Source: Chryseobacterium scophthalmum (lineage in GTDB: Bacteria; Bacteroidota; Bacteroidia; Flavobacteriales; Weeksellaceae). From it: a stretch of DNA of 64,000 nucleotides. The notes beneath the pieces are model-generated. The model did no database searches, was not told the DNA's origin, and worked only from the letters and a program-made list of their open reading frames with translations. The stretch covers positions 255,068 through 319,067 of the forward strand of contig NZ_FSRQ01000004.1 in the NCBI RefSeq assembly GCF_900143185.1, written 5' to 3'. Positions 53,500 to 61,388 of this stretch are shown one piece after another (within the stretch, counting starts at the first letter, position 1; every line of letters starts with the position of its first letter). Both the position numbers and the translations under genes were made by a program.

Positions 53500-54702
53500 T
53501 TATAAGGATTTCAAAAATTTAATAATAGCTTCTTTTTCTTGGACTGGTAATTGAGTGTAATTGGTTCTGCTGGTTGCAGCCTCTCCCCCGTGAAGCTGTA
53601 TTGCTTCTTCTATACTTTTTGCCCTGCCATCATGCATTAAGAAGTATTGACCGCCTTGTGATTTTGGAGATAAACCTAACCCCCACAGTGCAGGCGTACG
53701 CCATTCATAAGTTTTCGCAGTGCCTTCCGTATAGTTGTCATCCAAAGAAGCACCCATATCATGAAGTAATAAGTCTGTGTACGGATAAAACTTTTTATTG
53801 GATAATGGTGAAATTGAGGAGGATGAAGTTTTCAGTTCCGGGACATGACATTTATTACAACTTATCTGAGAAAATATAGTCTGACCTTGTTTAATGATAC
53901 TATTTTCTGCGTCTCGCTGAATAGGTGTTTTCAATGTACGAAGATAAAATACAACATCTGCGATGGTCTTATCAGAAACTTCGGGATCAACATTCATTCC
54001 TGAATAAACATCGTGAGGATTAAAAGTTGAAGTAATGCCCATATCTTGATTGTAAGCATTAACGGTTTGTTGTAGTAAACTGTATGTGGATGCCTTTTTA
54101 CCAAATCTTCCGATATACTTCCCTCCTTTTGTTACAGCAAAGAAGAATGGTGCTTGATATGCCGGAAGATCAATATAATTGGGGACTCCTGAGATGCCAT
54201 CATTATTTGTATCAAAAGGGTCAGCCATTGCCAAAATATCCATATCAGAAACCAATTCAATAAAACCTAATCCGGTATTGGCAGGCGGAGTAAATTTAGA
54301 AAATGTTGCTCCGGGAGGAATTGCTTCCGGAGTATAACCTGGTATCGCCCTATTTTGCAATTGAGGACCACCTAAAAGCAAAAATAAATTTCCTGTTTCG
54401 TCAGTCTGTCCAAAACGTATAAGAGTAGTAAAGGGAGTCCCTTTTCCATCACCAGCATGACAGCTTCCACAACTTGTTGCCACGAAGGTTGGACCAAGAC
54501 CTTTCCCGACCGTGAAGGTTTCATCGTTAAAGGCGATATCCCCTCGCAAAAATTGTTGGTTTTCAGCATATGATAACCCCACAATGGAGCCATCAAGTAA
54601 TTCACTCTCATCTATCGCTTCAGGCTGAAGTTTATCACAAGCTTGTACGATCAGAAAAAGAAGATAGAAAATTATAATAATAGGTATATATCTCTTGCTC
54701 AC
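53500..54702 (-). CDS. Di-heme c-type cytochrome (DHOR family)
   Basis: Protein of 400 residues with a lipobox-like IVQAC (Cys about 22) and two CxxCH heme sites: SCGSCHAGDG (about 77-86) and SCNKCHVPEL (about 285). FVATSCGSCH and YFLMHDGRAKSIEEAIQLHGGEA match the di-heme oxidoreductase/thiol-oxidase-like family (DUF1111). It would act in the periplasm as a peroxidase-like or electron-transfer enzyme. The Rieske gene follows, suggesting an electron-transfer pair. Transcription would begin near the palindrome at 54721-54750. Confidence 0.85.
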   Translation of the reverse strand: MSKRYIPIIIIFYLLFLIVQACDKLQPEAIDESELLDGSIVGLSYAENQQFLRGDIAFNDETFTVGKGLGPTFVATSCGSCHAGDGKGTPFTTLIRFGQTDETGNLFLLLGGPQLQNRAIPGYTPEAIPPGATFSKFTPPANTGLGFIELVSDMDILAMADPFDTNNDGISGVPNYIDLPAYQAPFFFAVTKGGKYIGRFGKKASTYSLLQQTVNAYNQDMGITSTFNPHDVYSGMNVDPEVSDKTIADVVFYLRTLKTPIQRDAENSIIKQGQTIFSQISCNKCHVPELKTSSSSISPLSNKKFYPYTDLLLHDMGASLDDNYTEGTAKTYEWRTPALWGLGLSPKSQGGQYFLMHDGRAKSIEEAIQLHGGEAATSRTNYTQLPVQEKEAIIKFLKSL

Positions 54703-54720
54703 GTTTTTTTTTCAAATATA

Positions 54721-54750
54721 ATAAAAAGTTAGATTAATCTAACTTTTTAT
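54721..54750. promoter_or_regulatory. Perfect 30-bp palindrome, DtxR-like operator
   Basis: Half-site ATAAAAAGTTAGATT (54721-54735) followed by its exact reverse complement. The core GTTAGATTAATCTAAC resembles DtxR/IdeR/MntR boxes (TTAG-N-TTAGCCTAA type). It starts 18 bp upstream of the di-heme cytochrome ATG (minus strand), an operator position for the whole operon. A DtxR-family regulator is not encoded in the window. Confidence 0.6.
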
Positions 54751-55185
54751 TTCGCTATGTCTAATTATTTTTATGACTGCTGTGCATTTATAGCAAACAC
54801 TATAAATAAAGATTAGATAATTTGAAACGGAATTTAATCTCAGGATATGTGCTGTTAGGATATTTTTCTTGAAAAACAATAACCTTTATCGCATAGTAAA
54901 TTAATGTGGATATTGAACAGTCCTAGTGTACAAATTTTAATAGCCAGACGAAACAGTTGGTTGCCAAGTGCTAAGGTTGACCGTCTTAATAGTAGTAGGT
55001 AATTATTTTTTGTAAATTATACAATTTTACCATCTAAACTTACCAAAGATAAAAAGGATGATAGTTCATTAATGATTTTTGGTTTGGGGATTTATATCAA
55101 AAGCGAAAAATGATTAGGGCAGGGTATATTTGTTATTTGAAAATCTGTGGATTATGGAAGAGATAGAAAAAAGATCTACATTTAT

Positions 55186-55215
55186 TTGTGAAAAATAAAA
55201 AAAAACATATCTTTG
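55186..55215 (+). promoter_or_regulatory. Perfect Bacteroidetes promoter
   Basis: TTG at 55186-55188, a 19-nt spacer and TATCTTTG at 55208-55215 match TTG-N19-TAnnTTTG fully. Transcription would start near 55222. The next 160 nt have no good open frame and end in a strong terminator, so the transcript would be untranslated. Confidence 0.65.
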
Positions 55216-55251
55216 CACCAGTAAAAACGACGCACTCTATTTTTGTTTATT

Positions 55252-55346
55252 AAAGTGACCTATTCGGTGACCTAAAAATAAGAGAACGACATAAAGCTTA
55301 TGGATAGGGAGTTTTTCAAATAAGAACAAGTCCCGTCCGGATCGCA
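55252..55346 (+). other. Candidate attachment site / element end
   Basis: Direct repeats of GTGACCTA 12 bp apart (arm-type site candidates) are followed by a partial tRNA-Asp-like 3' end and then a terminator. A related motif, AAAGTAACCTACTCAATGA, recurs at 55423-55441 (compare AAAGTGACCTATTCGGTGA, 55252-55270). Tyrosine integrases commonly insert ICEs into tRNA 3' ends, leaving this arrangement. No integrase is in the window to confirm it. Confidence 0.4.
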
Positions 55347-55347
55347 T

Positions 55348-55379
55348 AAAAGCTTCAAAACATTTGTTTTGAAGCTTTT
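55348..55379 (+). terminator. Strong rho-independent terminator
   Basis: AAAAGCTTCAAAAC (55348-55361) pairs perfectly with GTTTTGAAGCTTTT (55366-55379) around an ATTT loop and is followed by more T residues to 55383. It directly follows the tRNA-Asp-like end. Confidence 0.85.
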
Positions 55380-55582
55380 TTTTGTTTTATACCTGTTCTA
55401 AAAGGGTAAAAGCTATAAACAGAAAGTAACCTACTCAATGATTTGTTGAAAATATATCGCTTTTTTATTTTCGAATATTTGCCAAGAATTATTTTAATTA
55501 TAATAAGTCTTTATCGTATAAATTTTAACTGAAAGAGAGTTCTTTAAAGCTGAAAATCAGATCTTTTTAGTATATTCATTAT

Positions 55583-56887
55583 ATGAAAAAACTGCTTTTC
55601 TTTTGGAGTGAGTTGAAATCGACCTTTTGGTTTGTTCCCGTGATTATTATTGTTGGGGCAATATTTTTTGCAATACTTATTTTAAGTGTTGACGGTAATC
55701 TGGCTTTGCAGAATGAAGGAATCAGAAGATTCTTTTTTATAGGAAGTTCGGCTTCGGCAAGGAGTGTGCTTTCTACAATATCAGGAGCTATGATAGGGGT
55801 TGCAGGTACTGTTTTTTCTGTTACTTTGGTTGCTTTAACGCTTGCTTCTTCGCAATTCGGTCCTCGATTAATCAGGAATTTCATGTATGTACGTTTAAAT
55901 CAGGTGGTTTTAGGAACGTATATTTCAACCTATATTTATTGTCTTATTGTTTTAAATACAATAAAAGATACTGAAGATTACAAGTTTATTCCTTCCTTAT
56001 CTATTCTGTTCGCAATTCTTTTTGCGGTAATGAATATTGTGCTGCTTATTATATTTATCCACCGTATTGCGATAAGTATTCAGGCAGATCACGTTATTTC
56101 TGAAATTTCTGCTTCCATCGGTAAAGAGGTGAAAAAATTATTTCCCGAAACGCTTGATGATGAGCCGGAAGAGGTTATTCTTCCTGATGTAGAAAAAGAA
56201 ATAGCGATTTACGGAAAACAAATCTCGATTCCGGCAACTCAATATGGTTACATGCAATATATTGACATCGATACTTTATTAAAATTGGCAACAGAAAGTA
56301 AAGGTCTGATAAAACTCAATTACAGACCGGGAAATTATATTGTGAAAGGAATTGATTTGGGTACTTTATATTATGATGATATTGAAGATGATATTTTAGA
56401 AAAAATACAGAAGCAGTTTATATTAGGCAGCTCTAGAACATCAAGACAGGATATTGAACTGTCTATTCATCAGATGGTAGAAATTGCGATAAGAGCTCTG
56501 TCTCCGGGAGTAAATGATCCTTACACCGCTATTTCCTGCATAGATAATCTCACTGCCACATTATGTTATCTGTCGACAAAAAAATTTCCGCCAAGCTATC
56601 GGTTTGATGAGAAAGAAAATCTGCGTGTAATTACCAATGCTTATGATTTTGAGCTTGTTACCGATGTTGCTTTCAATCAAATCAGGCTGTATTCTTTCGG
56701 AAATACTGCCGTTGTTATTAAATTAATGGATGCTTTGGTTCTTATTCATAAAATGGTAAAAAAGCCAAAATATAAAGATGCTGCAAAGAAACATGCCAGA
56801 AAAGTATTGAATGTTGGTAAAGAATGTATAACCGATGAAGAAGATTTGAAGACTTTAAATATAAAAGCAAAAGAAATTCTGGGATAA
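55583..56887 (+). CDS. DUF2254 membrane protein
   Basis: Protein of 434 residues with four membrane helices in the first about 160 residues and a cytoplasmic C-terminal domain. SARSVLSTISGAMIGVAGTV and ALTLASSQFGPRLIRNFM are the DUF2254 signature, and SPGVNDPYTAISCIDNL is the conserved C-terminal motif. The function is unknown; DUF2254 proteins are widespread inner-membrane proteins. It lies just beyond the putative element end and is probably chromosomal. Confidence 0.9.
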   Translation: MKKLLFFWSELKSTFWFVPVIIIVGAIFFAILILSVDGNLALQNEGIRRFFFIGSSASARSVLSTISGAMIGVAGTVFSVTLVALTLASSQFGPRLIRNFMYVRLNQVVLGTYISTYIYCLIVLNTIKDTEDYKFIPSLSILFAILFAVMNIVLLIIFIHRIAISIQADHVISEISASIGKEVKKLFPETLDDEPEEVILPDVEKEIAIYGKQISIPATQYGYMQYIDIDTLLKLATESKGLIKLNYRPGNYIVKGIDLGTLYYDDIEDDILEKIQKQFILGSSRTSRQDIELSIHQMVEIAIRALSPGVNDPYTAISCIDNLTATLCYLSTKKFPPSYRFDEKENLRVITNAYDFELVTDVAFNQIRLYSFGNTAVVIKLMDALVLIHKMVKKPKYKDAAKKHARKVLNVGKECITDEEDLKTLNIKAKEILG

Positions 56888-57546
56888 TCATTCTCCCTAA
56901 ACTTTATCACGATCTGAATTTTGTTTACTAATTATGAATGAAACCTTCTGATTATACAAGGAGATTACTTTTAATTATTCATTTTTAATTTTTCATTAAT
57001 TCTGTGTTTTTTCGGTGTGCTAAAGACATATATTAAAATCAGTATAAATACGTAACTATATATGTTTTACAATTTTTAATTTTGACAATAGTTATTTAAC
57101 ATAATAATATAAAGATAAAAGCCATTTAAAACTTTATTTAAAACAAATTTAAATTTTTATATTTTAAATATTTATGATTTATTATATTGTTATAATGAAA
57201 ATAAAAGTATATTTGTTATTAATTGTTGATTGATATTTCATATTTGTTAATGATTGAAAAAAAACTAAAACCAACCGAAAACCTAAATTAACATGAAACA
57301 ATTCTTACAAAAAATCCCCCTTCGATTCGTTGATTATTAATTTCTAAAATTTAGAAGCAACGTAGCCACACGCTTTAATTTATTCATATAAAATATATGA
57401 TAAATTGATGTTTTGTACCATATATCCCCGATGAATTTTCGATCGGGTGTTATGCCTCTATGAGTTTAATTTGATAATCTCAAGAATCTAATCTATTTAC
57501 TAAAAGACAAAATTTTATCTGTTTCACTTTAAAAAAACAAATAACT
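56888..57546. other. Gene-free A/T-rich region before the collar genes
   Basis: About 660 bp without a supported gene. A 15-codon frame starts at ATG 57293 (MKQFLQKIPLRFVDY) and could be a leader peptide or a remnant. A small hairpin CCCGAT/ATCGGG (57427-57432/57442-57447) lies about 100 bp upstream of the first collar gene. The rest is very A/T-rich, probably the promoter region of the collar operon. Confidence 0.5.
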
Positions 57547-58086
57547 ATGGAAGGAACAATAGGAGAAATCCGCCTTTTTGCCGCAAACTTTGCACCTAGA
57601 GATTGGTCGTATTGTAATGGTGCATTAATCGCAATCAGAGCAAACACCGCTTTATTCTCTATTTTGGGAACCACTTATGGAGGAGATGGAAAAGTCACTT
57701 TCGGCTTACCTAATCTTTCAGGAAGATCTGCCGTAGGAGCAGGGCAAGGACCTGGATTATCTTACTACGACTTAGGTGAGATGACCGGTACAAATAAAAC
57801 AACACTTACTGTTTTGAATCTTCCACCACATACTCATACCGCGGGAGGAAATATTGTTATTCCTGCATTTTCAGATGATGGAGACTCTGCAACTCCGGCA
57901 AATAATATTTTGGCTTCAAAGAGTGCTATGTATACATCTGAGGCAGGTGATTCTAATACTAAATCTATTCCTCTGAACATTCAGGTGAGTGTTATAGGCG
58001 GAAGCAATCCAATTAATATTACTCAGCCTTCACTAGGAATGAATTATATTATTTGCATGTACGGAGTTTTCCCATCTAGAAGCTAA
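57547..58086 (+). CDS. Phage-tail-collar (MdpB-like) protein 1
   Basis: Protein of 179 residues, no signal peptide. The N-terminus GTIGEIRLFAANFAPRDWSY, then NGALIAI, LGTTYGGDGKVTFGLPNLSG and GAGQGPGLSYYDLGE match the Collar domain (phage tail fibre tip; microcystin-dependent protein family). The middle NLPPHTHTAGG region is typical, and the tail is MNYIICMYGVFPSRS. Two homologues follow. Bacteria carry such tandem trios outside prophages, with unknown function. No other tail genes are near. Confidence 0.9.
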   Translation: MEGTIGEIRLFAANFAPRDWSYCNGALIAIRANTALFSILGTTYGGDGKVTFGLPNLSGRSAVGAGQGPGLSYYDLGEMTGTNKTTLTVLNLPPHTHTAGGNIVIPAFSDDGDSATPANNILASKSAMYTSEAGDSNTKSIPLNIQVSVIGGSNPINITQPSLGMNYIICMYGVFPSRS

Positions 58087-58139
58087 TAAGGAGTCATTTC
58101 TTAATTTTTAAAATTTATAATAATTAAAACTAAAATACT

Positions 58140-58679
58140 ATGGAAGGTTATATAGGAGAAATTCGATTGTTTGCGGGAAATTTCGCTCCAAGAGGATGGA
58201 TGTTTTGCGATGGAACGCTATACAATATATCAACTTATGATGTGCTTTATACAATCTTAGGAACTACTTATGGGGGTAATGGGCAAACTACATTTGGTGT
58301 GCCAGATTTACGTGGCCGTGTTGCTGTAGGGACAGGTCAAGGAGCTGGTTTACAAAATATTACACTGGGTCAGGCAGGAGGTACGGAAACTGTAACAATG
58401 ACTACTTCACAAATGCCAATGCATACTCATAATGCAATAGCAACGATAGCATTTCCTGCTTCTTCTGAGGCTGGAGATTCAGCTTCGCCTTCGGGAGCTA
58501 TTTTAGGAGGATTGCAGGGTGCGTATTCTACTCAGCCGGCAGATACAAATATTGCTCCGGCTACAGCTTCGGGAGCTTTATCTACTGTGGGTAGTGGTGT
58601 TCCTTTTGAAATTCTACAGCCTGTTTTAGCAGCCAATTACATTATATGCTGTGAAGGAATTTATCCAAGCAGACCATAA
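58140..58679 (+). CDS. Phage-tail-collar (MdpB-like) protein 2
   Basis: Protein of 179 residues: YIGEIRLFAGNFAPRGWMFC, DGTLYNI, LGTTYGGNGQTTFGVPDLRG, QMPMHTHNA and a tail ANYIICCEGIYPSRP. Same layout as collar protein 1 but clearly diverged, so the trio is an old duplication rather than a recent one. It lies 53 bp after collar 1 with no terminator between. Confidence 0.9.
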   Translation: MEGYIGEIRLFAGNFAPRGWMFCDGTLYNISTYDVLYTILGTTYGGNGQTTFGVPDLRGRVAVGTGQGAGLQNITLGQAGGTETVTMTTSQMPMHTHNAIATIAFPASSEAGDSASPSGAILGGLQGAYSTQPADTNIAPATASGALSTVGSGVPFEILQPVLAANYIICCEGIYPSRP

Positions 58680-58714
58680 TTAAGTAAATTTTTAATTCTA
58701 AAAAACTAATCATC

Positions 58715-59257
58715 ATGGATGGAACAATGTCAGAAATAAGAATGTTCGCAGGAAATTTTGCTCCAAAATCGTGGGCTTTTTGCCAGGGACAATTATTAGC
58801 AATCAATACAAACCAAGCACTTTTTGCACTTTTAGGAACGATGTACGGTGGAAATGGAGTTAGCACATTTGCGTTACCTAATTTTGCAGGTAGAACTGCT
58901 ATGGGAACTGGAAGTGGAGCAGGAATTGATAGCTGGACACTTGGAGAATTAGCTGGTACACCAACGGTGACATTACTTACTGCTAATCTACCTATGCACA
59001 ATCATGGTTCTGGTACAGAAACAGCTTCAATTAGTGCATATTCAGATACTGGAAATTTAGGTTCTCCCACAGATGCTAGACTTGCCTCTGTAACAGGATT
59101 ATATTCGAACAAGCCTGCAAATACGGCATTAAGATCAATAACAACTGCATTTAATTTAAGCGTTACGGGAGGAAGTCAGCCAATTAGTATTCAGCAACCG
59201 TTTTTAGGAATGAATTACATCATTTGTTTAAGCGGAATTTTCCCTTCAAGATCATAA
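58715..59257 (+). CDS. Phage-tail-collar (MdpB-like) protein 3
   Basis: Protein of 180 residues: TMSEIRMFAGNFAPKSWAFC, QGQLLAI, LGTMYGGNGVSTFALPNFAG, NLPMHNHGSG and a tail MNYIICLSGIFPSRS. Closest to collar 1 at the C-terminus. It is 35 bp after collar 2 and is followed by a 12-bp hairpin. Together the trio may form a mixed oligomer, as collar domains do in tail fibres; this is inferred. Confidence 0.9.
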   Translation: MDGTMSEIRMFAGNFAPKSWAFCQGQLLAINTNQALFALLGTMYGGNGVSTFALPNFAGRTAMGTGSGAGIDSWTLGELAGTPTVTLLTANLPMHNHGSGTETASISAYSDTGNLGSPTDARLASVTGLYSNKPANTALRSITTAFNLSVTGGSQPISIQQPFLGMNYIICLSGIFPSRS

Positions 59258-59268
59258 TTAATAATACA

Positions 59269-59302
59269 AAAGCCTCTAATAGTTTGTTCGATTAGAGGCT
59301 TT
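59269..59302 (+). terminator. Hairpin after the collar trio
   Basis: AAAGCCTCTAAT (59269-59280) pairs perfectly with ATTAGAGGCTTT (59291-59302) around a 10-nt loop. Only a short T-run follows, so it may attenuate rather than stop transcription, giving more collar protein than downstream products. The next gene starts 11 bp later. Confidence 0.65.
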
Positions 59303-59313
59303 ATCGAAAAAAT

Positions 59314-60435
59314 ATGAAAATAGCTTTACTTTTACCACGATCTGTTATCTATCCTTCAATGTCTTTTGATATGATGGATGGCTTTAAGCAAGCCTTGAAA
59401 AATATCGGCTTGGATGGTCATCACGAAATCGTATCGGCAGGAATAGGGGTTGCAGCAAAACATGAAGAAATTTATGAACGTTGTGAGCAATTCCTTTTAG
59501 AAGGTGCAGATATTATTATTGGATATATCAATCCTATTTCAGCGGAGTTTGTTCACTCACTTTTCGAATCTTCAGGCAAAACATTAATTGTTTTAGACAG
59601 TGGATATCATTTTCCTGCTTTTCAGGGAAGGCTTTCCAATGCATATTTTATATCTCTTCAGGGAGGTTTGTGTACGAGAGTTATCACTCATAAAGCAATT
59701 GAAGAAGGGCATAAGAATTTTGCGTTTACATGTTCTTTTTACGATGCGGGTTATCGCCCGTCTTATATCTATCCGGCTGCAGTTGAAGAGAAAGGCGGTG
59801 CAATAGGTTTTAATCACGTTACATCTTTGCGCCGTGAAGATTTTACTCTGGCCCCACTTACCGAATATCTTGAGCAGCAAAAAGAAACTGCAGTTCTTGC
59901 AACATTTTGTGGCGATATGGCAGACGATTTTTTCAGAGCAGGAAATGATCTTGTGAATAATCATTCGGTATACGGAACAGGTTTCACATCTGATGAGGCT
60001 TGGCTTTCAAAAATGTCTTATCCGGGAAGTGATTGGAGCTCTGCAGTAGCTTGGTCTAAAACTTTAATGACTCCCGAAAATGAAACTTTTGTAAATATAA
60101 TGAACGGTATTAAAGAAGGTAAAGCCAACCTTTTCTCCTTATTGGGATGGGAAGCTGCTCTTTTTATCGCATTTGAAAACGAAAATTTCGATGGCATTAC
60201 AATCAATTCGCCACGCGGAAAGGTTTATATGAATCCAGAAAACAGATTTACCGAAGCTCCGGTTTATTATGCAACCGTTTCAAAAGATGAAACTACGGGA
60301 AGCTGCCTTCTGAAAGACGTTGAGGTCGCCTCGGTAACAGAATCTGAACGTGAAAGTTTAAATAATAATATTAAATACATTCAAAGTATTGAAGCTAATT
60401 CTTGGCTCAATGCTTATGCATGTTTAGAATCATAA
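59314..60435 (+). CDS. Periplasmic-binding-fold protein without signal peptide
   Basis: Protein of 373 residues: MKIALLLPRSVIYPSMSFDM, then FLLEGADIIIGYINPISAEF, RPSYIYPAAVEEKGGAIGFN and TAVLATFCGDMADDF are laid out like a type 1 periplasmic-binding (LivJ-like) fold. No signal peptide precedes it, so it should be cytoplasmic and is not a normal ABC-transporter receptor. Its stop overlaps the formyltransferase start by one base (TAATG). A ligand-sensing or carrier role for the neighbouring enzyme is possible. Confidence 0.75.
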   Translation: MKIALLLPRSVIYPSMSFDMMDGFKQALKNIGLDGHHEIVSAGIGVAAKHEEIYERCEQFLLEGADIIIGYINPISAEFVHSLFESSGKTLIVLDSGYHFPAFQGRLSNAYFISLQGGLCTRVITHKAIEEGHKNFAFTCSFYDAGYRPSYIYPAAVEEKGGAIGFNHVTSLRREDFTLAPLTEYLEQQKETAVLATFCGDMADDFFRAGNDLVNNHSVYGTGFTSDEAWLSKMSYPGSDWSSAVAWSKTLMTPENETFVNIMNGIKEGKANLFSLLGWEAALFIAFENENFDGITINSPRGKVYMNPENRFTEAPVYYATVSKDETTGSCLLKDVEVASVTESERESLNNNIKYIQSIEANSWLNAYACLES

Positions 60436-61370
60436 TGACAGCATCCAAAATAGTAGTTTTATGCAATAATCGTATGGCGATTCCGGCTTTGCAGGCTTTA
60501 GCTTCGCAAGGTCGACTTTGTGCTTTAGGAGTACCGGAAGCAAATACAGATGTCATCGATTTTTGTTTAATGCTTTCAAAACAATCCGGAATACCATTAT
60601 TAATCATTAAAAAAGAAAATCTTTCTGCTCAATTAGAAGAATTAATCACTAAAACAAATGCTCAATTTATTTTCACCATGACATTTCCCTGGAAGATACC
60701 TGCGGAGGTTTTAAATAAATATCAGGGTAAATTCTACAATTTTCACTACGGATTATTGCCTGAAATGAGAGGCGCAGATCCTGTTTTTGAATCTATAAGA
60801 AGTGGTGCAAAAGAAACTGGGATTACCGTTCATGCCATTGAAAATAAAATTGATAAAGGGGCAATTATTCTGAAAAAGATTTTACCTCTTTCGATAAATA
60901 TGACACACGGTGTACTTTGTACCAACTTGTCATGGTTGGGAGCAAATTTATTGAGTGAACTTTTAATTTTATTAAAAAATGATTCTAAAGGCACAAAACA
61001 AAACGAAGACAATGCTAAATATTTCACAAAACCTGCAGCAGCAGATGTTTGCATTTCTTGGCAAAAGTATGATGCTAAAACTATCGAAGCTTTATCAAGA
61101 GCATGCAATCCGTGGAATAAAGGAGCATATACACAATGGAATGGTTGGAATATAAGAGTTGTTGAGGCTACAGTAATTAATGAGACTTCACATCAGTCTG
61201 ATATTCCCGGAACCATTCTATCGTTGGACGAAGACAATGGGCTTATTGTAAAATGTAATAATGAAACCCAGCTTCGATTAGATATCATCTATACAGATGA
61301 AGGATTTATGAGTGGTCACAAACTGTTTGCTTTTGGTATGAAAAAAGGCAGCCGGTTTGTGAATCTTTAA
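60435..61370 (+). CDS. Formyltransferase-family protein
   Basis: Protein of about 311 residues from ATG 60435 (an earlier in-frame start at 60402 would overlap the previous gene more). The catalytic region NFHYGLLPEMRGADPVFESI corresponds to the NxHxSLLP.xRG motif of Fmt-type formyltransferases, and ENKIDKGAII supplies the conserved Asp. The C-terminal part (about 205-311) resembles the FMT C-terminal domain with RACNPWNKGAYTQWNG. It lacks the usual tRNA context, so the acceptor may be a sugar or an amino group on a peptide. It is translationally coupled to the binding-fold protein. Confidence 0.82.
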   Translation: MTASKIVVLCNNRMAIPALQALASQGRLCALGVPEANTDVIDFCLMLSKQSGIPLLIIKKENLSAQLEELITKTNAQFIFTMTFPWKIPAEVLNKYQGKFYNFHYGLLPEMRGADPVFESIRSGAKETGITVHAIENKIDKGAIILKKILPLSINMTHGVLCTNLSWLGANLLSELLILLKNDSKGTKQNEDNAKYFTKPAAADVCISWQKYDAKTIEALSRACNPWNKGAYTQWNGWNIRVVEATVINETSHQSDIPGTILSLDEDNGLIVKCNNETQLRLDIIYTDEGFMSGHKLFAFGMKKGSRFVNL

Positions 61371-61388
61371 CCTAAAAATGAATTAAAT

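Larger units (their letters stand above)
55222..55383 (+). ncRNA. Candidate short transcript (disrupted tRNA or small RNA)
   Basis: This stretch is bounded by a perfect promoter and a rho-independent terminator. It contains GTGACCTA twice (55255-55262, 55267-55274) and, at 55327-55346, CAAGTCCCGTCCGGATCGCA, which is close to the 3' T-arm/acceptor end I remember for Bacteroidetes tRNA-Asp. It does not fold as a complete tRNA. It may be a tRNA locus split by element insertion, or a small RNA. Confidence 0.35.
54751..55582. other. Gene-free region with candidate element end
   Basis: No gene is supported in these 832 bp. The first about 430 bp hold nothing I can name. From 55186 on come a promoter, paired direct repeats, a tRNA-Asp-like 3' end and a terminator (separate entries). 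The last about 140 bp up to the DUF2254 gene contain one more copy of the repeat motif (55423-55441) and A/T-rich sequence. Confidence 0.55.

Noticed and set aside
55222..55383. Complete tRNA gene
   Set aside because: Only a 3'-end-like segment is present; no anticodon arm or full cloverleaf can be drawn.
57547..59257. Prophage or tailocin remnant
   Set aside because: Three collar-domain genes but no sheath, tube, baseplate, capsid, holin or integrase genes nearby.
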